Source of the DNA: Promicromonospora iranensis
Lineage (GTDB): Bacteria; Actinomycetota; Actinomycetes; Actinomycetales; Cellulomonadaceae
DNA: 64,000 nt
Assembly: GCF_028994775.1 (NCBI RefSeq)
Contig: NZ_JAJQMN010000003.1
Span: forward strand, 124,001-188,000
Reading direction: 5' to 3'
The notes under the pieces were generated by a model, which had not been told where the DNA came from, did not search any database, and saw only the letters and a program-made list of their open reading frames with translations. Below, in pieces: positions 26,057-34,767 of the stretch. Numbering within the stretch: the first letter of the stretch is position 1; each line of letters starts with the position of its first letter. A program made the translations under genes and the position numbers.

Positions 26057-27817
26057 ATGCGCATTCCCCCATCGGCCGCACCGCACCGCTACGACAAGGC
26101 TCCCGTGGTCCGGGTGCCCGGAACGCACCCGGCCTGGCGCGGCGACGGGGTCTGGGCCGCGCTCGCCGAGCACGCCGACGGCGGGACGATCGTCATCGAC
26201 ACCTACCCCGCGAGCGACGTCGACGCGTACGTCAAGGAGCTCGAGCGGGCCCTGCCCGCCGCGACGGTGATCGACGTCGAACGGGCCGCCGCGCGCAGCC
26301 CCGAGGACATCGAGGCCCTGATCGGCGACAACCTGACCGACGACCGGGTGTTCGGCATCATGTCGCACCGCACCCTCGACGAGCTCTACGACCCGGAGCG
26401 CCTGGGCGACGTCGCCCGCCAGGTCGCCGGCGCCGACGGCCAGGTGGTCCTCGTCGGCTGGGGCGCCTCGCTCGTGCCCGCGCCGGCGGCCACGCTCGTG
26501 CTCGCCGACCTCGCACGCTGGGAGATCCAGCAGCGGTACCGGGCCGGCCTGGCGAACTGGCGCGCCACGAACGGGTCCGAGGACCCGCTGCGCAAGTTCA
26601 AGCGCGGGTACTTCGTCGAGTGGCGGCTCGCCGACCAGCACAAACGTCAGCTCTTCGACCGCATCGACTTCCTGCTGGACGCCAACGGCTCCGTCGCCGA
26701 CGCCAAGCTCGTCCCCGGTGACGCCTTCCGCGCGGGGCTGGCCACCGCGACGTCGGGCCCGTTCCGGGTCGTGCCGTTCTTCGACCCCGGCGTCTGGGGC
26801 GGCCAGTGGATGAAGGAGGTCTGCGGCCTGGACCACGACAAGGAGAACTACGCCTGGTGCTTCGACTGCGTGCCCGAGGAGAACAGCCTGCTGCTGGCGG
26901 TGGGTGACGAGGTCGTCGAGATCCCCGCCATGGACGCCGTGCTGGCCCGGCCCGTCGAGCTGCTGGGCGAGCGGACGTTCGCGCGGTTCGGCGCCGAGTT
27001 CCCGATCCGGTTCGACTTCCTGGACACCATGGAGGGCGGCAACCTCTCCCTGCAGGTGCACCCCCTGACCGACTACATCCAGCGCACCTTCGGCATGCAC
27101 TACACGCAGGACGAGAGCTACTACATGCTCGACGCCACCGACGACGCCGTCGTCTACCTGGGGACGAAGACGGGGGCGGACCGCGAGGAGATGACCGCCG
27201 ACCTGCGGCGCGCGGAGCAGGGCGAGGCGCCCTTCCCGGTCGAGCGGTACATCAACTCGTTCCCCGCCAAGAAGCACGACCACTTCCTGATCCCCGCCGG
27301 GACCGTCCACTGCTCGGGTGCCGACTCGATGGTGCTGGAGATCTCCGCCACCCCGTACATCTTCACGTTCAAGATGTGGGACTGGGGCCGCGTCGGGCTC
27401 GACGGCGTGCCCCGGCCCATCCATCTGGACCACGCGCTGGCCAACGTCCAGTGGGACCGGGACGCCGAGTGGACCACCGAGCACCTCGTGGACCGCGTGG
27501 AGACGGTCGCGGAGGGTGACGGGTGGCGCGAGGAGCGCACCGGCCTGCACGAGCTCGAGTTCATCGAGGTGCGCCGCCACTGGTTCACCGGACCGGTGGA
27601 CCACGACACCGGCGGCACGGTCAACGTGCTCAACCTGGTCGAGGGGTCCGAGGCCGTCGTCGAGAGCCCGGACGACGCGTTCGAGCCGTTCGTGGTGCAC
27701 TACGCCGAGACCTTCATCGTGCCCGCGGCCGCGGGCCGGTACCGCGTGCGGCCCCTCGGCGACCAGCCGCGCCACGCCACGGTCAAGGCCTACGTGCGCG
27801 GCACGGAGACGAGGTAG
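26057..27817 (+). CDS. Class I mannose-6-phosphate isomerase-like protein with extra N-terminal domain
   Basis: 586 aa, much longer than ManA (about 390-420). The N-terminal part (about 1-195) resembles a nucleoside-kinase-like alpha/beta domain without a recognisable P-loop (GTIVIDTYPASDVDAYVKEL; GQVVLVGWGASLV). The C-terminal part (about 225-586) is a cupin isomerase: FFDPGVWGGQWMKE, NLSLQVHPLTDYIQ (Gln and His metal ligands), and HDHFLIPAGTVHCSG. Members of this class convert mannose-6-phosphate to fructose-6-phosphate or act on related sugars. ATG 26057 has AGAGAGGG upstream. The next isomerase gene begins two bases after its stop. Confidence 0.8.
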   Translation: MRIPPSAAPHRYDKAPVVRVPGTHPAWRGDGVWAALAEHADGGTIVIDTYPASDVDAYVKELERALPAATVIDVERAAARSPEDIEALIGDNLTDDRVFGIMSHRTLDELYDPERLGDVARQVAGADGQVVLVGWGASLVPAPAATLVLADLARWEIQQRYRAGLANWRATNGSEDPLRKFKRGYFVEWRLADQHKRQLFDRIDFLLDANGSVADAKLVPGDAFRAGLATATSGPFRVVPFFDPGVWGGQWMKEVCGLDHDKENYAWCFDCVPEENSLLLAVGDEVVEIPAMDAVLARPVELLGERTFARFGAEFPIRFDFLDTMEGGNLSLQVHPLTDYIQRTFGMHYTQDESYYMLDATDDAVVYLGTKTGADREEMTADLRRAEQGEAPFPVERYINSFPAKKHDHFLIPAGTVHCSGADSMVLEISATPYIFTFKMWDWGRVGLDGVPRPIHLDHALANVQWDRDAEWTTEHLVDRVETVAEGDGWREERTGLHELEFIEVRRHWFTGPVDHDTGGTVNVLNLVEGSEAVVESPDDAFEPFVVHYAETFIVPAAAGRYRVRPLGDQPRHATVKAYVRGTETR

Positions 27818-27819
27818 CG

Positions 27820-29079
27820 GTGCTGCTGCGCGTCACGAACACGCCGCGCGACTACCCGTGGGGATCGCGGACGGCGATCGCCCGGCTCACGGGGCGTCCA
27901 CCCAGCGGGCGGCCCGAGGCCGAGCTCTGGCTCGGGGCGCACCCGCTGTGCCCGAGCCGGATCGTCGACCCGGCGCAGGCGGGTGGCCACGCGACCCTCG
28001 ACGCGTGGATCGCCGCCGATCCGGACCGCGCCCTGGGACCGGGACGCACGTCGGACGAGCTGCCGTTCCTCCTGAAGGTCGTGGCGGCCGAGGCACCGCT
28101 CTCGATCCAGGTGCACCCGGACGCCGTCCAGGCACACCAGGGGTACGACGACGAGAACCGCCGCGGGGTACCGCTGACCGGTCCGGACCGCGTGTACCGG
28201 GACTCCCGGCACAAGCCCGAGCTGGCCCTGGCGATCGACGGGCCGTTCGAGGCGCTCGTCGGGTTCCGCCCGCTCGAGGCCACCCGGCAGCTCGTCGCGG
28301 AGCTGGCGGCGACGGCGCACGCCGGGCGGCTGGCGGGCGCGGACCGGCTCGGCGACCTCGGGCACACGCTGGACCGGGCCGCGGGCCCCGGCGTCGACCC
28401 GGAGCCTGTGCTGCGGCGTCTGGTCGGTGGGTTCCTCGCGGGCGACGGGGCTGCGCGCTCCCTGGTGCCGGTCGTGGCGGAGGCCGCGCGCAAGGCGCCT
28501 CGCGGGCATGGCCTCGACCGCGAGCTCGACACCCTCGCGGACCTCGCGGTCGGGCGGCCGGGCGACGCCGGGGTTCTCGTGGCGCTGCTCCTGAACCACG
28601 TGATGCTCCGGCCCGGCGAGGCCGTCTATCTCCCGCCGGGCACCGTGCACGCGTACCTACGGGGCGTCGCGATCGAGGTCATGGCGGCGTCGGACAACGT
28701 GGTGCGAGCCGGGCTCACCGACAAGCACGTCGACGTGCACGAGCTGCAACGCCTGGCGGCGTTCCGAGTCACCACCGACCCGTATCTCGCCCCGCTGCGG
28801 GCCGTGCCCGGGACGGCGCTCTTCGACGCGGGCCTGCCGGACTTCGCACTCGCCGTCGTGACCGCGTCCGACGCCGGCCGCGCTCGCGTCGACCTGTCGG
28901 GCCCGGCGATCGCGCTGGCGCTGGACGGTGAGGTCCACGTGACCGGGCAGGACGGCGAAGCGGTACTGCGTGCCGGCGAGTCGGTGTTCATCACGCCCGA
29001 CGAGCGGACCCTCGCGGTCGCGGGCCGGGGGCGAGTAGCCGTGGCTGGTGCCGGACTGCGGATGGGGGTCCCGGCGTAG
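27820..29079 (+). CDS. manA: Mannose-6-phosphate isomerase, class I
   Basis: 419 aa, normal length for type I phosphomannose isomerase, a zinc cupin enzyme that interconverts mannose-6-phosphate and fructose-6-phosphate. Visible: NTPRDYPWGSRTAI at the N-terminus, LSIQVHPD (metal-binding Gln-His), HKPELALAIDGPFEALVGFRP, and GEAVYLPPGTVHAYLRG with EVMAASDNVVRAGLTDKHVD, the family signature. GTG 27820 has GAGG upstream and starts two bases after the stop of the larger isomerase gene, so the two are translated from one mRNA. It completes the route from imported mannosides to glycolysis. Confidence 0.92.
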   Translation: MLLRVTNTPRDYPWGSRTAIARLTGRPPSGRPEAELWLGAHPLCPSRIVDPAQAGGHATLDAWIAADPDRALGPGRTSDELPFLLKVVAAEAPLSIQVHPDAVQAHQGYDDENRRGVPLTGPDRVYRDSRHKPELALAIDGPFEALVGFRPLEATRQLVAELAATAHAGRLAGADRLGDLGHTLDRAAGPGVDPEPVLRRLVGGFLAGDGAARSLVPVVAEAARKAPRGHGLDRELDTLADLAVGRPGDAGVLVALLLNHVMLRPGEAVYLPPGTVHAYLRGVAIEVMAASDNVVRAGLTDKHVDVHELQRLAAFRVTTDPYLAPLRAVPGTALFDAGLPDFALAVVTASDAGRARVDLSGPAIALALDGEVHVTGQDGEAVLRAGESVFITPDERTLAVAGRGRVAVAGAGLRMGVPA

Positions 29080-29096
29080 GTGTGCGCTCGCGTCGG

Positions 29097-29154
29097 TACG
29101 CTCGCTGCCATGGACCGGGTGCAGAGCGAGACCTCGCATGACGCTGCCCGCTGA
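29097..29154 (+). promoter_or_regulatory. Promoter and 14-codon upstream ORF of the PHP gene
   Basis: TACGCT (29097-29102) lies seven bases before an ATG at 29110, which opens a 14-codon ORF ending at 29154. It overlaps the PHP start (29138) in another frame. The transcript probably begins at the first ATG, so the small ORF could be translated. Confidence 0.4.
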
Positions 29155-30001
29155 CAGCCACGTTCACAGCGAGTGGTCGTGGGACACCGGCGGCCCGCGG
29201 TCGCACGCCGTCGGACGGATGCAGGCGACCTGCGCCCAGGCCGTCAGGATCGGGCTGCCGGCGATCTACTTCACCGAACACCTCGACATCCCCGACACGT
29301 GGCGCGCAGAGCCCGAAGACCTGATGCCGCACCAGCAGGACTTCATCAACAGGTCCGGCCGCGTCGACTTCGCCCCGTTCGACGCGGGAGGCTATCTCGG
29401 TGCCATCGATCGCCTGCGTCATGCCTTCCCCGATCTCCGCATACACACCGGTGTGGAGTTCGGCCAGCCGCACCTGTTCGGCGCTCAAGCAGCGGAGATC
29501 GTCGACCTGGGGCTGATCGACAGAGTGCTCGGCTCGCTGCATACCGTCGACCTCGGTGAGGGCGCCGCAGAACCGAACATGCTCTTTCGTGAGCACGATC
29601 CGGCCGCAGTGATGCATGGCTATCTGGACGAGATCCCCGTCATGGTGCGCGGGTCGGAGGTGTTCGAGGTCTTCACGCACATCGACTACGCGATACGCCA
29701 ATGGCCAACGGCGACTGTCGGGCCGTTCGATCCGCGCCCCTTCGAGGAGGCATTCAGGGCAGCGATGGGGTCGATCGCCGAGGGCGGACGAGCCCTCGAG
29801 ATGAACACGCGTCGCCTCTGGCCGTGGATCCCACAGTGGTGGGCCGAGGAAGGCGGCAAGGCAGTCACCATCGGCAGCGACGCCCACACCCCTGACGCGA
29901 TCGCGGCCAACTTCCCCGAAGCCACCGCGATGCTCGAACACTTCGGGTTCAGACCGGGAAGTGCGGCGGAGGATCTGTGGACGAGGTCACGTGCTCTCTA
30001 A
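29138..30001 (+). CDS. PHP domain phosphoesterase (histidinol-phosphatase-like)
   Basis: 287 aa. PHP enzymes are metal-dependent phosphoesterases. All family motifs are seen: DSHVHSEWSW (first His pair), YFTEHLDIPDTW, HTGVEFGQPHL, VLGSLHTVDLG, FTHIDYAIR and TIGSDAHTPDAIAANF. The order fits histidinol-phosphatase (HisJ/HisK-like) proteins, but no his genes are near, so the substrate is open. ATG 29138 has GAGCGAG six bases upstream. A different frame opens at 29110 for 14 codons (listed separately). Confidence 0.85.
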   Translation: MTLPADSHVHSEWSWDTGGPRSHAVGRMQATCAQAVRIGLPAIYFTEHLDIPDTWRAEPEDLMPHQQDFINRSGRVDFAPFDAGGYLGAIDRLRHAFPDLRIHTGVEFGQPHLFGAQAAEIVDLGLIDRVLGSLHTVDLGEGAAEPNMLFREHDPAAVMHGYLDEIPVMVRGSEVFEVFTHIDYAIRQWPTATVGPFDPRPFEEAFRAAMGSIAEGGRALEMNTRRLWPWIPQWWAEEGGKAVTIGSDAHTPDAIAANFPEATAMLEHFGFRPGSAAEDLWTRSRAL

Positions 30002-30053
30002 GAGCACGGCCTCGATCGCACGGCGCCTGCGTCGCACCGGTCCACGAAGCTGC

Positions 30054-30341
30054 TCACGAACCGCCGCGGGCCTGCTCCCACACCCGCTCGAACGCGCGCT
30101 CGTCAACGATCTCAACGGTGAACTGCGGGTCGCCGCCGACCTCTCCGGTCGACGGCATGGGCACCTCGCTCAGCCACGTACCGCCTGACTCTTGCTCCTC
30201 GCCTGCCCACTCCAGTCGCCCATCGGCGAACTCGTCGACCTTCCGCACTTCCCAGCCATCGACGACATGAGCCCATAGGACGACGGGGTCGTCGCCGCTC
30301 TCGTGATGCCACTGCACGCGCTGGAAGTAGTTGCTGGTCAC
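30054..30341 (-). CDS. DUF6881 family small protein
   Basis: 95 aa, acidic, soluble. The sequence YFQRVQWHHESGDDPVVLWA, GWEVRKVDEFADGRL and EVPMPSTGEVGGDPQFTVE follows a small actinobacterial family known as DUF6881, whose role is unknown; members are often found near immunity-type genes, but no toxin is seen here. GTG 30341 has GGCGGG upstream. It is convergent with the PHP gene. Confidence 0.65.
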   Translation of the reverse strand: MTSNYFQRVQWHHESGDDPVVLWAHVVDGWEVRKVDEFADGRLEWAGEEQESGGTWLSEVPMPSTGEVGGDPQFTVEIVDERAFERVWEQARGGS

Positions 30342-30384
30342 CCCGCCATGCTCCCTTCCACCGCACCAGCGCCTCGCGGCCTTG

Positions 30385-31674
30385 TCAGCGACGGCGCTTC
30401 TTCAGGTATGCCGCGAGCTCGTCGTACGCGCCGGCCTCGTTGCCGTACAGCGCGTAGTTCTTGGCGGTCTCCATCCACTCTCCGATGCTCGGCCGCACGG
30501 ACCTCGCCGACTCCAGCAGCTGTCGCTGCGTGATCGGCACCACCCGGCCCGATGCCATCGACTCCTCCATCGCCGTCTCCGTCGCCTGCTCGCACACCAG
30601 CGCGAGGTCAGCGCCGGACAAGCCGTCCGTCGCCCGCGCGATCTTCGCGAGATCGAGCCGCTCAGCAGGACGGCCGCGCAGGTGCAGTCGCAGGATCGCC
30701 TCGCGGCCCTCGACGTCCGGCGGCAGCACCAGCACGGTCCGGTCGAACCGCCCCGGCCGGAGCAGCGCCGAGTCGATGTCCCACGGGTGGTTGCTCGCAC
30801 CGAGCACGAAGAGCCCGTCGTTCTCCGTGCTCGCGCCGTCCAGCTCGGACAGCATCTGGTTCACGACCCCTCGCATGGCCGAGCCGCCGCCACGGAGGTT
30901 CGACCGCTTCTGGCCGAGGGCGTCCATCTCGTCGAAGAACAGGACGCACGGCCGGTTCTGCCGGGCCGTGTCGAAGATGTCGCGCAGGTTGCGTTCGCTG
31001 CTGCCGATCCACATGTCGAGGACGTCGCTCAGGCCGATCTCGTAGAAGCTCGCTCCGAGCTCGCCCGCGAGTGCCCGGGCGATGAACGTCTTGCCGCACC
31101 CGGGCGGCCCCCACAGCAGGAGCCCGCCACGGAGCGACTTGCCGAACTCCTTGCTCAGCTCCGGGTTGCGCAGCGGCGTGAGGAACGACAGGTCGAGGCG
31201 CTTCTTCACGCCGGCGAGGCCACCGACGTCCGCGAGCGTGACGCCCGCCTGCCCGAGCCTGCCGAGGGCGGGCTCTGCGACGGGCTCGCTGCCTGACCAC
31301 TGTTCGAGGATCTCGTCAGCGGTGTCCGGGATGGCAGCTGCGGCCGCGTGCGGTCCGTCCGCGAGCGCGGCTGGGGATGGCGTTGCCTCTGTGTCGGCCG
31401 GGGTGGCCGGCGGGTTCACCGGAGTGAGCGCGTCGGCGAGGCGGCCGTAGGACGCCGCCTTCGTCTCGTCGCCGAGCGCCCGTGCGGCGTCGGCCGCGGT
31501 GCGCAGCGCCTCGACATGATCCGGAACAGCGGCGAGCACCGCGGTGGCGTGCGTGAGCGCCTCGTCCGGGCGGCCGGCCTCCGCGAACAGTCTCGCGACA
31601 TGTGCTCGCACCGCGTGATTGGCGGGATCTGCGGTCAGCGCGACGAGCAGGGCGTCGATCACCGGATGCGTCAT
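30385..31674 (-). CDS. AAA+ ATPase with N-terminal TPR-like helices
   Basis: 429 aa. Residues 1-85 form helical repeats of TPR type (ADPANHAVRAHVARLFAEAG; PDEALTHATAVLAAVPDHVE). A Pro/Ala linker follows, then an FtsH/Cdc48-like AAA+ module: Walker A GPPGCGKT (189-196), Walker B CVLFFDEMDAL (243-253), ASNHP (293-297) and arginine-finger region RPGRFDR (306-312). No protease or membrane segment is present. ATG 31674 is fixed by a TACCGT box seven bases upstream. It is divergent from a TPR membrane protein gene. A chaperone or remodelling role with that partner is an inference. Confidence 0.8.
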   Translation of the reverse strand: MTHPVIDALLVALTADPANHAVRAHVARLFAEAGRPDEALTHATAVLAAVPDHVEALRTAADAARALGDETKAASYGRLADALTPVNPPATPADTEATPSPAALADGPHAAAAAIPDTADEILEQWSGSEPVAEPALGRLGQAGVTLADVGGLAGVKKRLDLSFLTPLRNPELSKEFGKSLRGGLLLWGPPGCGKTFIARALAGELGASFYEIGLSDVLDMWIGSSERNLRDIFDTARQNRPCVLFFDEMDALGQKRSNLRGGGSAMRGVVNQMLSELDGASTENDGLFVLGASNHPWDIDSALLRPGRFDRTVLVLPPDVEGREAILRLHLRGRPAERLDLAKIARATDGLSGADLALVCEQATETAMEESMASGRVVPITQRQLLESARSVRPSIGEWMETAKNYALYGNEAGAYDELAAYLKKRRR

Positions 31675-31681
31675 TCGCCGA

Positions 31682-31687
31682 ACGGTA
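31682..31687 (-). promoter_or_regulatory. -10 box of the TPR-AAA+ gene (leaderless)
   Basis: TACCGT on the minus strand, seven bases before the ATG at 31674. Confidence 0.5.
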
Positions 31688-31787
31688 CCGGATCGATTTG
31701 GACGGCTTTGACCGGTCATGCCCTGACCTCTACGGTGTGCCTGATTCGTGCTCGAACCCGAGCCACGACCTGTGTGCTGGGGTGGGA

Positions 31788-33014
31788 ATGAACGAGACTG
31801 CAGTTGCCGCAGAGCGACGAGGCCTGGCATTGCTCGAGCTCGGCCGTGGCCGGGAGGCGGAGCAGCAGTTCCGCGCCGCGCTGGCCGCGACCCCGGACGA
31901 CCCGGACCTCCTGACCCACCTGGCACATGCGCTCCTCCAGCAGGACCGGCACCAGGAGGCGTACGACGTCAGCCGCGCGGCCGTAGGTGCGGCCCCGGAG
32001 AACGTGATGGCCTACTCGATCCTCTCGGCGTCTCTCGCTGGGCTGGATCGCCTGGCCGAAGCGCGCGAGGCCGTCCGACGAGCCCTCGCACTGGCCCCGC
32101 ACTTCGCCGGGCTGCACGTCCAGGAGGCCCGCGTGCTGCTGGCCCAGGACCTGCCCGCCGAGGCACTGGTGAGCGTCGCGCGGGCACGCTCGCTCCACCC
32201 CGAGGACTCCGACGCCGTGGCGGTGCAGGCCGCCGCGCTGTACGACACGAAGCGGTTCGGGGAGGCGGACGCCGCAGTGCGCGAGGCCTTGCGCCTGGAC
32301 CCGGAGAACGTCGTCGCGCACCGCGTCCAGGGCCTGCTGGCGCTGCGCCGTGGCGGCGGCGCGCCCGCTGTCCAGGCGCACCGGACCGCGCTGCGCCTCT
32401 CGCCCACGGACTCCGGTGCCCGCGAGGGGCTGGCTTTCTCGCTCAAGTCGCGCAACCCGCTCTACGGCCTCCTGCTGCGCTACAGCATGTGGTTGCAGTC
32501 GCAGCCGAAGGCCCTGCGGCTGGGGATGGTCTTCCTACCGCTGATCCTGATCCGCCTGCTGCGACCGTTCGAGGACCAGATGTGGGCCACCGCGCTCATC
32601 GGGCTCGTGGTCGCGTACGTGGTGCTCGGTTGGAGCCTCGAGCCGTTGATGAACACTGTCCTGCTGCTCAGCCGCGACCGGCACGTCGTGGGCCGTCCGG
32701 AGCGGTTGGCGACCTACGCCTTCCTCGGATTCGCGGGGGCGGCCGTCGCAGTGCTCACCGTGGGTCTGGTGGGCGGCCTCCCCCTCTTCCAGACCCTTGC
32801 TCTTGGGCTGGGCCTGTGGGCTATGTCCCTCGGCTCGGCTCACACGGTCAAGGCGGGGCGCGTCAAGGTTCTGACCATCGGGGCCGGGTTGGCCGCGGTT
32901 CTTTCCTCCGTAGCGTTCGTCGGCACCGTGGCCGGCGTCGGCGGACTGGGCATCGCGGTGATGGCAGTGCTGCTGGGCGGCATCGCGGCACTCTGGTTCA
33001 CGGCGTTCGCCTGA
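31788..33014 (+). CDS. TPR-repeat membrane protein
   Basis: 408 aa. The N-terminal half (about 1-215) has six TPR-like units, e.g. AERRGLALLELGRGREAEQQ, LLTHLAHALLQQDRHQEAYD and SDAVAVQAAALYDTKRFGEA. The C-terminal half (about 235-408) has five to six membrane helices. The N-terminal side is therefore likely cytosolic. ATG 31788 follows GGTGGGA. It is divergent from the TPR-AAA+ ATPase with 113 bp between starts, suggesting joint expression. It may recruit that ATPase to the membrane; no family function is known to me. Confidence 0.75.
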   Translation: MNETAVAAERRGLALLELGRGREAEQQFRAALAATPDDPDLLTHLAHALLQQDRHQEAYDVSRAAVGAAPENVMAYSILSASLAGLDRLAEAREAVRRALALAPHFAGLHVQEARVLLAQDLPAEALVSVARARSLHPEDSDAVAVQAAALYDTKRFGEADAAVREALRLDPENVVAHRVQGLLALRRGGGAPAVQAHRTALRLSPTDSGAREGLAFSLKSRNPLYGLLLRYSMWLQSQPKALRLGMVFLPLILIRLLRPFEDQMWATALIGLVVAYVVLGWSLEPLMNTVLLLSRDRHVVGRPERLATYAFLGFAGAAVAVLTVGLVGGLPLFQTLALGLGLWAMSLGSAHTVKAGRVKVLTIGAGLAAVLSSVAFVGTVAGVGGLGIAVMAVLLGGIAALWFTAFA

Positions 33015-33171
33015 GGAGAGCTCGCCCGACGCCCTCGCATCCTGCCCGGTATGGACGACTCCGTAACGTCTGGGCGCGGCCTCGCAGGCCAGGGGCACCC
33101 TGGCTATATCCCGCCCACCACGGCCGGATGATCGCGCCCGGTAGAAGCCCTCGTCACGCACCCATCGCGCT

Positions 33172-33177
33172 TAGGGT
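33172..33177 (+). promoter_or_regulatory. -10 box of the MazG-like gene (leaderless)
   Basis: TAGGGT ends six bases before the ATG at 33184. The 169 bp from 33015 to 33183 hold no other feature I can support. Confidence 0.5.
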
Positions 33178-33183
33178 CAGGGC

Positions 33184-33606
33184 ATGGATCATGAGCCCAT
33201 GCGACGGGTCGCTGAGTTCCGCGAGATGTTCGGCGGCGAGGCCCAGACCGAACGCCCCGAGCTGGCGGAGAACCGGCGGATGTTGCTGACCGAGGAAGCC
33301 GAGGAGGCCGCCGAGGCGCTCACCGACCTCGCCGGCGCACTGCGGGACGGCGACGACCCGGTCGCCGCCTACCAGGCGGTCGCCAAGGAACTGGCCGATG
33401 TTCTCTACGTGACCTACGGCGCCGCCGACGCCCTCGGGATCGACCTTCCGGCCGTGTTCGTGGAGGTCCACCGGTCCAACATGAGCAAGATCGACGACGA
33501 CGGCCAGATCGTGCGCCGAGCCGACGGCAAGGTGCTCAAGGGACCCAGCTACCAACCGCCGGTGCTCGACGGCCTCGTCGGACGGCCGTCGACCGTCGGA
33601 TCGTAG
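33184..33606 (+). CDS. MazG-like nucleotide pyrophosphohydrolase
   Basis: 140 aa. All-alpha NTP-PPase fold: RRMLLTEEAEEAAEALTDLA (EExxE metal site at about residues 36-45) and AKELADVLYVTYGAADALGI (ExxxD second half of the site). Such enzymes remove pyrophosphate from non-canonical nucleoside triphosphates. The substrate is unknown. It is followed after seven bases by the HIT gene, so the two form an operon of nucleotide-cleaning enzymes. Confidence 0.82.
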   Translation: MDHEPMRRVAEFREMFGGEAQTERPELAENRRMLLTEEAEEAAEALTDLAGALRDGDDPVAAYQAVAKELADVLYVTYGAADALGIDLPAVFVEVHRSNMSKIDDDGQIVRRADGKVLKGPSYQPPVLDGLVGRPSTVGS

Positions 33607-33613
33607 GAGACTC

Positions 33614-34054
33614 GTGCACAACCACGAACCGGCCGGCTACCGCTGCCCATTCTGCGACCTCTCGGCCGAGCAGGAGGCCGAGGTCGTCTATCGCGACGAG
33701 CGGGTCTTCGCGATCATCGCCCCTCGCTGGTGGCCGCGGAACGCGGGCCACCTGCTGATCATCCCCGTCGCTCATCACGAGAACCTGTACGACCTCCCCG
33801 CTGCCGACGGTCACGCGATCTTCGACGTCACCCAGCTGCTCGCCCGAGCGATGCGTGCCGCCTACGACTGCGCAGGCGTCTCCACCCGCCAGCACAACGA
33901 GCCCGCCGGTAACCAGGATGTCTGGCACTTCCACCAGCACCTCTTTCCCCGCTACCCGGGCGACGACCTCTACGGCACGCTCCCGGAACCCGACTGGCTC
34001 CCCGTCGAGCGCCGCCGCGCCTACGCGGAGCGGCTGCGCGCCGCGCTCGACTGA
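33614..34054 (+). CDS. HIT family nucleotide hydrolase/transferase
   Basis: 146 aa. The histidine triad DVWHFHQHLFPRY (His-x-His-x-His at about residues 105-109) is intact, and AGHLLIIPVAHHENLYDL is the nucleotide-binding strand region. An N-terminal CPFC could bind zinc with a later His. HIT proteins hydrolyse AMP-linked bonds. GTG 33614 has TAGGAGA upstream. It follows the MazG-like gene by seven bases. Confidence 0.87.
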   Translation: MHNHEPAGYRCPFCDLSAEQEAEVVYRDERVFAIIAPRWWPRNAGHLLIIPVAHHENLYDLPAADGHAIFDVTQLLARAMRAAYDCAGVSTRQHNEPAGNQDVWHFHQHLFPRYPGDDLYGTLPEPDWLPVERRRAYAERLRAALD

Positions 34055-34077
34055 GCGACGCGCGCCGCGCCGTGGGC

Positions 34078-34647
34078 TCACCACGTCCTGACGTGCTGCC
34101 CCAGCAGGCCCACCCCGTTCGGGCCCAGCCGGCGGCACAGCTCGACGAGCACCAGCGCGCACTGCCGCGCGTCCGCCCCGGCGTCGTGATGGTCGTGCGC
34201 GGCGATGTTCAGCGCACGGGAGACGTCGGGCAGCTTGTACGACGCGAGGTCCAGCACCGACCGCGCCGTGTCCCGCGTGCACAGCCACGGCGACCGCGGC
34301 ACGGCGAAGCCGTACACCTCGCTCGCCTGCGTCAGCACGGAGCGGTCGAAGGAGGCGTTGTGCGCCACGAGCGTGTCGCCGTCCACGAACTCGGCGAGCT
34401 TCGGGTAGACGACGTCCCACGTCGGCGCGCCGACCACGTCCCACTCGGTGATCCCGTGGACCCGCACGTTGAAGCTGCCGAACGACTCGTGCCCCGGCGG
34501 CGGCTGGACCAGCGTCTCGAGCGCGTCCACGACGACGCCGTCCCGGACCTTGACGACCCCGACAGCACAGACCGAGGCCCGCTTCGGGTTCGCTGTCTCG
34601 AAGTCGATGGCAGTGAACGACAGGCCGGGCAGGGCGGCAGAGGGCAT
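34078..34647 (-). CDS. DEDDh 3'-5' exonuclease (DnaQ-like)
   Basis: 189 aa. Exo motifs: DFETAN (Exo I Asp-Glu), VAHNASFDRSVL (Exo II Asp) and HDAGADARQC (Exo III His and Asp), the DEDDh set of the proofreading/RNase T group. Stand-alone length fits a short exonuclease rather than a polymerase subunit. ATG 34647 is chosen because TACGAT lies seven bases upstream; the ATG at 34656 overlaps that box. Confidence 0.87.
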   Translation of the reverse strand: MPSAALPGLSFTAIDFETANPKRASVCAVGVVKVRDGVVVDALETLVQPPPGHESFGSFNVRVHGITEWDVVGAPTWDVVYPKLAEFVDGDTLVAHNASFDRSVLTQASEVYGFAVPRSPWLCTRDTARSVLDLASYKLPDVSRALNIAAHDHHDAGADARQCALVLVELCRRLGPNGVGLLGQHVRTW

Positions 34648-34654
34648 GCCGGGC

Positions 34655-34660
34655 ATCGTA
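34655..34660 (-). promoter_or_regulatory. -10 box of the exonuclease gene (leaderless)
   Basis: TACGAT on the minus strand, seven bases before the ATG at 34647. Confidence 0.5.
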
Positions 34661-34767
34661 GGACGACGAACGCCCTGACTAGCGGGCAAAACGCCGGGCG
34701 CGGTGCTTCCTCCGACGGGGCCCCGCAGCAGGCGCCGCTCCTGAGGGCCGTTCCGCACCGGCCTGGG

